A DNA stretch of 11,270 bases from JAYUHK01 sp043767025. GTDB taxonomy: Bacteria > Bacteroidota > Bacteroidia > Chitinophagales > Saprospiraceae. This document shows, in pieces, positions 1 to 5,828 of this stretch. Position 1 is the first letter of the stretch; each line of letters begins with the position of its first letter. A program made the position numbers and the translations under genes. The stretch is taken from assembly GCA_043767025.1 (NCBI GenBank), contig JAYUHK010000068.1, positions 1 to 11,270 on the forward strand, read 5' to 3'. The notes under the pieces were generated by a model. The model did no database searches. It was not told the DNA's origin and was given only the letters and a program-made list of their open reading frames with translations.

Positions 1-100
1 TACACTTAAATAGATGACCTTTAATATTCGACATAATTCGTTGATTTTCAATAGTTTATGATGACTCAAAATTAAAAACTAAAAACTTATAACTACTTAT
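1..100 (+). repeat. Intergenic repeat, left copy (inverted partner at 10731-10797)
   Basis: Bases 32-66 match the reverse complement of 10750-10784 at 34 of 35 positions. The outer parts also match: both copies begin with TACACTTA and end with a TAAAAACTAAAAAC block followed by TACTTA. This copy has about 18 extra bases between the opening octamer and the core, and further short insertions after the core. The core is an imperfect palindrome (outer arms CATAA/TTATG, inner arms TTGA/TCAA). It lies just downstream of the alanine dehydrogenase stop. It encodes nothing visible. It is probably a dispersed intergenic repeat of this genome; a role in ending the ald transcript is possible but not shown. 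Confidence 0.8.
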
Positions 101-104
101 TTTA

Positions 105-1319
105 CTATAAATTGGACGTGATGAGCAAGTCGAGGTGCGTGGTTTTGATGCCAAACCGTTGTCCAAGATATTCGTTGGTCAGACAGCCTTTGTAGGTATA
201 GATGCCGTTGCGAAGTCCTATTTGTTGATAAATCAGGGCTTCGATACCGCCCGCACCTTCCGCTTTGAGCAGTATCGGGGTCAAAATATTGCTAATAGCT
301 GCCGACGCGGTTTGGGACACTCGACTGGCGATATTCGGGACGCAATAATGAATCACGCCGTGTTGGGTAAAAGTCGGCTGCTCGTGCGTCGTGACCCGCG
401 AAGTAGCAAAACAGCCGCCTTGGTCAATGCTCACATCAATAATCACCGCGCCTTGCTTCATCTGGGCGACCATTTCTTCGCTCACCACTACGGGAGTCCG
501 CCCAGATTTGGAGTGAATGGCTCCGATGGCAACGTCTGCCGTGCGCAACTCTTCAGCCAGATGGTAGGGGTTGATGGCGGACGTATAAAGCTGCCGCCCA
601 ACCATATTTTGTAGCCGCATCAGTTTGTAAATATTGTTGTCAAAAATCCGAATGTCGGCACCCAAGCCGAGTGCGGTGCGGGTGGCAAACTCAGCGACCA
701 CGCCTGCTCCGAGGATTACGACTTTTGCCGAAGGCACGCCCGAAATGCCACCCAGCAAAACTCCCGTGCCGCCGTTGTCGTTGCTCAACAGTTCGGCGGC
801 GGTGAGCATCGCGCTCAAACCTGCTATTTCGCTCATAATTCGGACGACGGGGAAGGTGCCAGATTCGTCCTGAATGTACTCCATAGCGAGAGCTATGATG
901 CGTTTTTTTTGCAGTCGCTGGATATACTCTTGCGAGATGGTGGTCAGTTGGAGCGGCGAGATTAGGATTTGGTTGGGACGCATCAGCTCTATTTCTTCCA
1001 GCGTCGGAGGGGCGGCTTTTATCAAAATATCCGTCCCAAAAACTTCTTCGCGGCTGTGGGCTATTTCTGCGCCCGCTTCTGAATATTGGAGGTCAGTGAA
1101 GTTGGATTTTCGCCCAGCTTCCGTTTCTACGACTACCCTAAAACCGTTGGCGACCAGCGTAGCGACGGACGAAGGTACGAGCGCGACTCGTTGCTCTTGC
1201 ATCGTGCTTTCGGTGGGGATACCGACGAAAAGGCTACCTATTTTCTGTTGTTTTTGCAGCGTTTCGGGCTGCGTCATGTATTGGGCTTCCGAAAAAATTT
1301 TAGGTATTGATATAGACAT
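105..1319 (-). CDS. ald: Alanine dehydrogenase-family protein (AlaDH/PNT), divergent active site
   Basis: 404 residues, cytoplasmic. The family oxidises L-alanine to pyruvate and ammonia with NAD, or is the related NAD(P) transhydrogenase alpha subunit. Seen here: an N-terminal catalytic half with GIPTES..QRVALVPS (residues 33-50), a Rossmann nucleotide-binding site VILGAGVVAE (201-210), and the conserved IDVSIDQGGCF block (294-304). About 30 residues precede the usual family start; I recall similar extensions in Bacteroidota relatives, so the ATG at 1319 is kept. By hand alignment with the Mycobacterium tuberculosis enzyme, substrate Arg15 (R44) and Asp270 (D299) are kept, but Lys75 is Ala103 and His96 is Gln124. 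It starts 24 nt after the DUF922 gene on the same strand with no promoter seen between, so the two are likely co-transcribed. The family call is firm; true alanine dehydrogenase activity is less certain. Confidence 0.88.
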   Translation of the reverse strand: MSISIPKIFSEAQYMTQPETLQKQQKIGSLFVGIPTESTMQEQRVALVPSSVATLVANGFRVVVETEAGRKSNFTDLQYSEAGAEIAHSREEVFGTDILIKAAPPTLEEIELMRPNQILISPLQLTTISQEYIQRLQKKRIIALAMEYIQDESGTFPVVRIMSEIAGLSAMLTAAELLSNDNGGTGVLLGGISGVPSAKVVILGAGVVAEFATRTALGLGADIRIFDNNIYKLMRLQNMVGRQLYTSAINPYHLAEELRTADVAIGAIHSKSGRTPVVVSEEMVAQMKQGAVIIDVSIDQGGCFATSRVTTHEQPTFTQHGVIHYCVPNIASRVSQTASAAISNILTPILLKAEGAGGIEALIYQQIGLRNGIYTYKGCLTNEYLGQRFGIKTTHLDLLITSNL

Positions 1320-1343
1320 TTTGTTTCAAAATATTAAAAATTT

Positions 1344-1913
1344 TTATTGCTCTTTTGCAGCCAGTTGCTCCGCAATCAGTTGATTCCACTGCGCTTGTTT
1401 GGGGCGGTCGAGGCTGTGGCGAGTTTCGTTGTCGTAGCGGATTTGATAGTCGCTCATTTCGCTGAATATTCGGTCGTAGGTGTTGCCCATTATTTCGTTG
1501 TAAGAATAGACTGAAATGGGTCTTTTGTTCAGTTCTTTTGCCAGTTTGCGGGCGAAAATTTCGCTGATGTCGAAGTGTCCTTGTTCGTGTTTGAGTGCGT
1601 AGTCGTTGTTTTTTTCGCTGCTGCGCACCCACGATTCGTGGCAGTCGAATTGGGCTATTACTTTGGTGCGTACATACGTCCTGTCGCCAATTTTTTCGTT
1701 GGTCGGGAAGGTCTGAAATCCAGAGTGCGTCATCGCTACTGCGGGCGAACCCGATTCGGGTCGCCCTTTGAAGTCCGACCACTGCAGTCGTTCGGTCGGC
1801 GACCAGTTGATGTTACACTCTGTGGGCGTTTTGGAGCTTGAGTATTGGACGATACTGGCGACAAAAGACATCGAAAGCAGCGTCATTGCGGTAAAAAAAG
1901 CGAATTTGATCAT
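1344..1913 (-). CDS. DUF922-type secreted putative Zn-dependent protease
   Basis: 189 residues. The N-terminus is a hydrophobic signal-like stretch (residues about 4-22) after MIK, so the protein is probably exported; there is no lipobox cysteine. The mature part has an LQWSDFKG motif (43-50) and a HEQGH motif (109-113) followed by FDISEIFARKL. A tryptophan-aspartate-phenylalanine block plus a HExxH sequence before a conserved FDI is what I recall of DUF922, a family annotated as predicted secreted zinc proteases. HExxH would supply two zinc-binding histidines and the catalytic glutamate. No substrate can be inferred. The start at 1913 is supported by a promoter-like site ending about 20 nt upstream. 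It probably leads an operon with the downstream alanine dehydrogenase gene. The link between the two jobs is unclear. Confidence 0.72.
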   Translation of the reverse strand: MIKFAFFTAMTLLSMSFVASIVQYSSSKTPTECNINWSPTERLQWSDFKGRPESGSPAVAMTHSGFQTFPTNEKIGDRTYVRTKVIAQFDCHESWVRSSEKNNDYALKHEQGHFDISEIFARKLAKELNKRPISVYSYNEIMGNTYDRIFSEMSDYQIRYDNETRHSLDRPKQAQWNQLIAEQLAAKEQ

Positions 1914-1933
1914 AACTGTTTTCTTTTTTCAAA

Positions 1934-1965
1934 CAAATATACATTGTTTTTTTATATTTCTCAAA
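1934..1965 (-). promoter_or_regulatory. Bacteroidota-type promoter for the DUF922-ald operon
   Basis: Read on the minus strand there is TTTG (1965-1962), 20 nt, then TATATTTG (1941-1934), an exact match to the Bacteroidota sigma-A pattern TTTG / TAnnTTTG. The transcript would start near 1928, giving a leader of roughly 15 nt before the ATG at 1913. The region is AT-rich, so chance matches are possible, but the element, its spacing and its distance to the start all fit. Confidence 0.65.
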
Positions 1966-2058
1966 AAAATATTTTTCTTTTCTGTAACGCTTTCCAAACG
2001 CCGTGTAGCGTGTGCGGCTTGAATTTTTTTTAGAAAAAAACTTATAATATGTTTTTTA

Positions 2059-2424
2059 TCAAAGTAAATCAAAATCATGCCAATAGAGCCAATCATTGAT
2101 AATCTCTAAATTCTCTTCATTGGTTTGGATAGAAACAAAAACGTTTGGGCTGACGTATTGCACTCGCTCGCTGTCGCCTTCTATGACACCTAAACGAATA
2201 GCGTTACCTTCTTCCGATTTGGGATCAACGGAAACGATTTTTACTTTTTTTTGTTCTGTTTTTCCGCCTCGCAGTGGTAAGTTTGCTACAGCCTTTATCG
2301 GAAAATTTAAGTTTTCCGCCACATAATAATACCAGCCCATCAGTTCTTCGTCTTCATCGTAACAATCTACTATCACATCGTAAATGATGTGCTGTTCGCG
2401 GACTTCGTCGTGTATTTTTGCCAT
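2059..2424 (-). CDS. CcbP-type calcium-binding protein
   Basis: 121 residues, acidic, with no signal peptide or membrane segment. Residues 17-45 read VIVDCYDEDEELMGWYYYV followed by AENLNFPIKA. This acidic DxYDEDEE..GWYYY..E.L.FP block is the hallmark of the family named for CcbP, the cyanobacterial calcium-binding protein of Anabaena known for buffering calcium and affecting heterocyst formation. The rest (about 46-121) is predicted mixed strand with conserved-looking hydrophobics and a second acidic stretch near 100-120. Outside cyanobacteria the role is unknown to me; here it may simply bind calcium. No Bacteroidota-type promoter was found in the 52 nt between it and the helicase remnant. 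It is a single gene, separated from the DUF922 gene by 145 nt that hold that gene's promoter. Confidence 0.75.
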   Translation of the reverse strand: MAKIHDEVREQHIIYDVIVDCYDEDEELMGWYYYVAENLNFPIKAVANLPLRGGKTEQKKVKIVSVDPKSEEGNAIRLGVIEGDSERVQYVSPNVFVSIQTNEENLEIINDWLYWHDFDLL

Positions 2425-2476
2425 TTTTTATTTGTTAATTTTAAAGTAAAAAAGTATAATCAGTATTCTAAAATCT

Positions 2477-2608
2477 CTACAAAGCCACCAACGCCTTCAA
2501 TTCTTTATTGCTCAAATCGCCCAACCAAGACTCGCCAGTGGCTACGCTCATATCCGCCAACGCTTTTTTGGATTGAATGAGTTTATCAATTTTTTCTTCC
2601 ATCGTGGC
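2477..2608 (-). pseudogene. SNF2-family DEAD/DEAH helicase, C-terminal remnant
   Basis: From the ATG codon at 2602-2600 to the TAG at 2479-2477 the minus strand encodes 41 residues beginning MEEKIDKLIQSKKALAD and ending WLGDLSNKELKALVAL. This is the usual last stretch of Bacteroidota SNF2/Rad54-like helicases (x-T-[MI]-EEKID.L...KK.LA....G.GE.WL..LS..EL..L..L). The two codons before the ATG (Ala-Thr) still fit the family; beyond them the frame hits TAA and the similarity ends. All helicase motifs are gone, so it cannot be a working enzyme. It abuts the SWIM-protein remnant. Whether the 41-residue piece is ever translated is doubtful. Confidence 0.8.
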
Positions 2609-2691
2609 AGGCGGTTAGAATTGTCAATTTTCGTCAAGGAGTTTAGCCCTTGATTGCACTACCAAGTGTTGCCGTAAGAGTTACGCGCCAT
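2602..2691 (-). pseudogene. SWIM zinc-finger protein, N-terminal remnant
   Basis: Starting at the ATG at 2691 the minus strand reads MARNSYGNTW, then a TAG stop, then CNQGLNSLTKIDNSNRLPR. Reading the TAG as a mutated TGG gives the typical start of SWIM zinc-finger proteins (xYGNTWWG..WL..L..ID.SNRLPRG), whose genes normally sit just upstream of a SNF2 helicase. The next two family positions (Gly, Trp) also look mutated to Cys and Gly. After LPR the family should continue with GR(T/R)YA, but the sequence instead runs, one frame over, into the helicase tail. A TAAATTTG box at 2732-2725 could be what is left of its promoter's proximal element; no distal box is seen at the right spacing. Confidence 0.75.
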
Positions 2692-2836
2692 ATTTTGAGT
2701 TGTTGATTTAAGTTAAAAACACCACAAATTTAGGTATTTTGCTCAAATCATTTGTAATTGTGCTGACTGTTTTTTGTTTTTCCGTTAAAAATAAAAAATA
2801 AGTCTTGCTGCGCCCTGAAAATATGTTTTGAAAATG

Positions 2837-2867
2837 TTTGCGAGTTAATAAAAATAATTTATTTTTG
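2837..2867 (+). promoter_or_regulatory. Distal promoter-like site upstream of the Fic genes
   Basis: TTTG (2837-2840), 19 nt, then TATTTTTG (2860-2867), an exact fit to the TTTG / TAnnTTTG pattern. A transcript from here would begin near 2872 and carry a leader of about 135 nt to the Fic start at 3008. The surrounding sequence is very AT-rich, so a chance match is possible. Confidence 0.45.
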
Positions 2868-2957
2868 TGTGGAAGGGGGAGTTGATGAGTCGTACAGAAA
2901 TATTTGCAGACACTCTCCACCACGTTCAATGCTATAAAAACTTTCCGCAGCCCAAAC

Positions 2958-2989
2958 TTTGGTTTTTGTACTCAAAGCGCGTAAATTTG
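2958..2989 (+). promoter_or_regulatory. Proximal promoter of the first Fic gene
   Basis: TTTG (2958-2961), 20 nt, then TAAATTTG (2982-2989), again an exact fit to the Bacteroidota pattern. The start of transcription would fall near 2994-2996, about 13 nt before the ATG at 3008. This position supports 3008 as the true start and argues against longer in-frame starts. The second Fic gene, 47 nt after the first, would be served by the same transcript. Confidence 0.6.
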
Positions 2990-3007
2990 TGTCACAGAAA
3001 TTATAAA

Positions 3008-3769
3008 ATGAAATTATCAGATAAACGCTACTTCGACCAGTTTCAAAAAGTGATTGGCAAAGACGTTAAGGGCTACATTCAGCACTTTGATTTTGGGAGT
3101 CAAAACATTGACTTGGGTTATCAGACGCAAGCCTCGGCGGTGTATTCGTCTAACATAGAGGGGAATAGTATCGATTTAAACTCTTTTATGAATTATAAGC
3201 TGTCGAAAGACAAGCCGAAGCCGCAAAAAGAATTACAAGAAATTGAGGATTTGATAAGCGCTTATGAATTTGCACAAACGGCGGTTTTGAACGAAAAAAA
3301 TCTATTAAAAGTACACAAAATGCTCTCTCGCAAGCTCGTAATTTCGAGTTTGAGGGGCAAGTACAGAAACGATAAAGTTGGCGTTTTTGGCGAGTCAGGT
3401 TTGGTATATTTGGCAGTTGAAGAGCAATTTGTGGCAGGCATCATGGAAGCGTTTTTGTCAGAAATTGTGGCACTAACAGCACAAAAGCTAACCGAAGCTG
3501 AGGCTTTTTATTTTGCGGCACTTGTTCATCTGCGGTTTACGCACATTCACCCGTTTCGAGATGGAAATGGAAGAACTGCAAGACTGTTGGAAAAATGGTT
3601 TTTGGCACAAACGCTCGGAGTGAATTTTTGGAAAATTTCGTCGGAAAAATACTATAAAGAACACCAAGCCGAGTATTACAGAAATATAAACTTAGGCGTA
3701 AATTTTTATGAGCTTGACTATTCAAAATGCGTTCCTTTTTTGGCGATGCTCCCTAACTGTTTGAAATAA
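3008..3769 (+). CDS. Fic family protein, class II type (N-terminal inhibitory motif)
   Basis: 253 residues from the chosen ATG. Fic enzymes transfer AMP (or another nucleotide part) from a nucleotide donor to a hydroxyl on a target protein. The full active-site motif HPFRDGNGRTAR is present at residues 181-192: His181 as catalytic base, Asp185 for metal, Asn187 and the two arginines for the phosphates. Upstream, SSNIEG (47-52) fits the inhibitory motif [S/T]xxxE[G/N]; Glu51 should reach into the active site and hold the enzyme off, as in class II Fic proteins. There is no signal peptide or membrane segment. The 47 in-frame residues before Met1 are excluded because they look non-coding and contain the proximal promoter. 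A second, quite different Fic gene follows after 47 nt. Targets cannot be predicted; toxin, self-regulator and phage-defence roles are all possible. Confidence 0.9.
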   Translation: MKLSDKRYFDQFQKVIGKDVKGYIQHFDFGSQNIDLGYQTQASAVYSSNIEGNSIDLNSFMNYKLSKDKPKPQKELQEIEDLISAYEFAQTAVLNEKNLLKVHKMLSRKLVISSLRGKYRNDKVGVFGESGLVYLAVEEQFVAGIMEAFLSEIVALTAQKLTEAEAFYFAALVHLRFTHIHPFRDGNGRTARLLEKWFLAQTLGVNFWKISSEKYYKEHQAEYYRNINLGVNFYELDYSKCVPFLAMLPNCLK

Positions 3770-3816
3770 AAAACGAAACCAAAAGCAACTCTTTCAGCAG
3801 CAGAAAAAAATTACCG

Positions 3817-4857
3817 ATGGAAAATTTTGGCGAATACATAAGGCAGGGCGAACCAAACAAATCGGAAAAAGCGAAGGTTTGGAAAACGGCAATCGGCTTA
3901 CAACAAGTGGACGGTTTGAAGCCCTCTGAATATTTGATTGCCACCGCCAAACAAAACATTGAGGGCGACATTACGATTGAGGAGGTAAAACGGCGCATAG
4001 ATAGCTACTACAAGCAGCACCCGCCTAAAACCGCCGACGACCGCACCGAAGAAGCCGACAAAGTTTCAGCACGAATTACCGAAGTTTTGGGCGAGCAAAC
4101 CTTTACATTTTCGCCCGCCGAATACCTTTCTCTTCACCGCAGGTTGTTTCAGGGTTTTTACAAATTTGCGGGCAAAATCCGTGATTACAACATCACCAAA
4201 CAAGAATGGGTACTAAATGGTGAAACCATTTTATATGGCAGTGCCGAAAGTTTGAAATCTACGTTGGAATACGATTTTGAGCAAGAAAAAAAGTTTAGCT
4301 ACAAAGGATTAAGCCAACAAGAAACGATAGAACACATCGTCCAGTTTATTTCTTATTTGTGGCAAATTCACATTTTTGGCGAGGGAAATACCCGAACAAC
4401 AGCTATTTTTTTGATAAAATACTTGCGCTCCTTTGGCTTTAAGGTAAATAATGAACTGTTTGAGCAACATTCGTGGTACTTTCGCAATGCCTTGGTAAGA
4501 ACCATTTACAAAAATCACACAAAAAATATTCACGCCACCAACGAATTTTTACTTCGTTTTTTTGAAAACCTGTTGCTCGGTAAAAATCATATTCTAAAAA
4601 ATCGTGAAATACACATTCATTTTTCTGACACTCTAAAAGCGCAAAATGACACTGTAAAATTAAAAAATGACACTGTAAATGACACTGTATTTAGTTTGAT
4701 AAAACAGAATAACAGAATAAAAGCAAGCGAAATCGGCGAGCGGCTGAACATAAGTCTGAGCACCGCCAAACGGAAGATAAAGGAACTCAAATCACAAAGC
4801 ATCATAGAACGCATCGGAAGCGACAAAGCTGGGCATTGGAATATAATTGAAAAATGA
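3817..4857 (+). CDS. Fic family protein with VbhA-like N-terminus and C-terminal winged helix
   Basis: 346 residues in three parts. Residues 1-65 resemble the small antitoxin-like region often fused to Fic proteins (DGLKPSEYL..A..NIEGDITIEEV), with Glu49-Gly50 in the place of the inhibitory E-[G/N]; the usual Ser/Thr four residues earlier is Lys45. Residues about 80-255 are the Fic domain with G..RDYNITK.EWVL (119-133) and the active-site sequence HIFGEGNTRTTA (185-196). His185, Glu189, Asn191 and Arg193 remain, but the Gly of GNGR is Thr and the final Arg of GNGRxxR is Ala, so donor binding may differ from true AMPylators. Residues 270-291 are an SDTL/NDTV repeat, and about 291-346 form a predicted winged helix-turn-helix, so the protein may bind DNA, perhaps its own promoter. 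The ATG at 3817 gives the usual family start. Likely co-transcribed with the preceding Fic gene. Confidence 0.88.
   Translation: MENFGEYIRQGEPNKSEKAKVWKTAIGLQQVDGLKPSEYLIATAKQNIEGDITIEEVKRRIDSYYKQHPPKTADDRTEEADKVSARITEVLGEQTFTFSPAEYLSLHRRLFQGFYKFAGKIRDYNITKQEWVLNGETILYGSAESLKSTLEYDFEQEKKFSYKGLSQQETIEHIVQFISYLWQIHIFGEGNTRTTAIFLIKYLRSFGFKVNNELFEQHSWYFRNALVRTIYKNHTKNIHATNEFLLRFFENLLLGKNHILKNREIHIHFSDTLKAQNDTVKLKNDTVNDTVFSLIKQNNRIKASEIGERLNISLSTAKRKIKELKSQSIIERIGSDKAGHWNIIEK
4624..4689 (+). repeat. In-frame 12-nt repeats in the second Fic gene
   Basis: AATGACACTGTA occurs exactly three times, at 4645-4656, 4666-4677 and 4678-4689, encoding Asn-Asp-Thr-Val each time. A degenerate copy (4624-4635) encodes Ser-Asp-Thr-Leu. 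The first two spacings are 21 nt (seven residues); the last two units are directly adjacent. The repeat forms the linker between the Fic domain and the winged helix. Units are multiples of three, so gain or loss changes linker length without shifting the frame. Confidence 0.9.
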
Positions 4858-4933
4858 AAATGCCGCACGCAATTATTAAGGAATGAAGAAAAAATAAGTA
4901 GTTTATTTTAGACGCGTTCCTAATGAATGAATG

Positions 4934-4946
4934 AAAAAAAAAAAAA
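4934..4946 (+). other. A13 homopolymer just before the DUF58 start
   Basis: Thirteen adenines lie between ATG 4931 and the DUF58 start at 4950. As read, ATG 4931 runs to TGA at 4946-4951 after five codons. Losing one A would put ATG 4931 in frame with DUF58 and add a short lysine-rich leader. It may only be an AT-rich leader that aids translation start, as is common where Shine-Dalgarno sites are not used. No promoter was found in the 92 nt after the second Fic gene. Confidence 0.5.
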
Positions 4947-4949
4947 TTG

Positions 4950-5828
4950 ATGGACACGGCTGAACTCTTACGCAAAGTACGAAAAATCGAAATCAAAACC
5001 AAAGGGCTGAGCCAGCAACTCTTTTCGGGCGGCTACCACAGTGCTTTCAAAGGACGCGGTATGTCGTTCAGTGAGGTGCGGGGCTACCAATTCGGCGACG
5101 ATGTGCGCAATATTGACTGGAATGTGACAGCGCGCACGGGCGAGCCGCACGTCAAAGTGTTTGAAGAAGAGCGCGAGCTGACAGTCATGCTGCTCGTAGA
5201 TGTCAGTCCGTCCGTTTTTTTTGGAAGCGCGCAAGTCGCTAAAAATGAACTCATTACGGAGCTTTGCGCCGTAGTCGCGTTCTCGGCTATCGCCAACAAT
5301 GACAAAGTCGGGCTGATTTTATTCTCCGACCGCATCGAAAAATTTATTCCCCCCGAGAAAGGTCGCCAGCACATTCTTTTACTCATCAGAGAGTTGATTC
5401 ACTTTTCGCCGCAAGGCAAAAAAACAGAACTCGGCACCGCTTTTCGCTTCCTCAACAATGTCCTAAAAAAACGCTGCACAACTTTCGTACTCTCCGACTT
5501 CGTCCAAGTCGGAGCGGACTACGACAATTCTCTGCGAGTCACCGCTCGACGGCACGATTTGATAGGAATCCAAGTGAGCGACTTGCGCGAAAAAGAGTTG
5601 CCCAAAGTAGGTTTGTTGCGCACTTTCGATGCCGAAACAAGCGAAGAACAATGGATTGATACGCAGTCGGCTGCCGTGCGAGCAGCTTTTGCGGAGCAGT
5701 TTTTATTGCAAAATAAAAAATTTATAACCACGTTCAAACAGTGCGGCGCAGATACCTTGCAGCTCGACACCGATAAACCCTACATACAGCCGTTGCTGCA
5801 ATTTTTTGAACAAAGAAAAAATAAATGA
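4950..5828 (+). CDS. DUF58 domain protein (von Willebrand A-like)
   Basis: 292 residues, with no signal peptide or membrane segment. The DUF58 signature is clear: GRGMSFSEVRGYQFGDDVRNIDW (about residues 35-57) followed by NVTARTGEPHVKVFEEERE. It runs into a vWA-like fold with a DVSPS metal-site motif (84-88), a threonine in KTELGTA and an aspartate in LSDF later on. Family members usually work beside a MoxR AAA+ ATPase and vWA (Bat) proteins, thought to act in complex assembly or envelope stress. No moxR is present in this window, so its partner must be elsewhere or absent. The ATG at 4950 was chosen; a TTG one codon upstream is less likely. Its TGA overlaps the galE ATG by four bases (ATGA), so the two genes are translationally coupled. 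Confidence 0.88.
   Translation: MDTAELLRKVRKIEIKTKGLSQQLFSGGYHSAFKGRGMSFSEVRGYQFGDDVRNIDWNVTARTGEPHVKVFEEERELTVMLLVDVSPSVFFGSAQVAKNELITELCAVVAFSAIANNDKVGLILFSDRIEKFIPPEKGRQHILLLIRELIHFSPQGKKTELGTAFRFLNNVLKKRCTTFVLSDFVQVGADYDNSLRVTARRHDLIGIQVSDLREKELPKVGLLRTFDAETSEEQWIDTQSAAVRAAFAEQFLLQNKKFITTFKQCGADTLQLDTDKPYIQPLLQFFEQRKNK

Larger units (their letters stand above)
2692..3007. other. Gene-free divergent region before the Fic pair
   Basis: No convincing gene lies between the SWIM remnant and the first Fic gene. The plus-strand frame of Fic is open back to 2867 and would add up to 47 residues, but these show no family similarity and a promoter-like site lies inside them. The stretch holds two plus-strand promoter-like sites (listed separately). 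A purine-rich GGAAGGGGG (2871-2879) precedes an ATG at 2885 and could be mistaken for a ribosome-binding site; most Bacteroidota genes do not use one. Confidence 0.6.

Noticed and set aside
1300..1782. A 160-codon minus-strand open frame inside the DUF922 gene
   Set aside because: It overlaps the better-supported DUF922 frame, is rich in Arg and Gln, and lacks a plausible start context.
1995..2041. Terminator after the CcbP gene (GCCG/CGGC arms, T8/A7 run)
   Set aside because: The GC stem is four base pairs with an 11-base loop and is not followed by a U-tract on the minus strand; the T/A run alone is not specific.
2882..2905. Hammerhead-ribozyme-like core: TGATGA followed by GAAA
   Set aside because: The base at the essential C3 position is T, the putative stem II has only two pairs, and no stems I and III are visible around it.
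2867..3007. In-frame N-terminal extension of the first Fic protein (up to 47 residues)
   Set aside because: It shows no Fic-family similarity, contains the proximal promoter-like site, and the family start fits the ATG at 3008.
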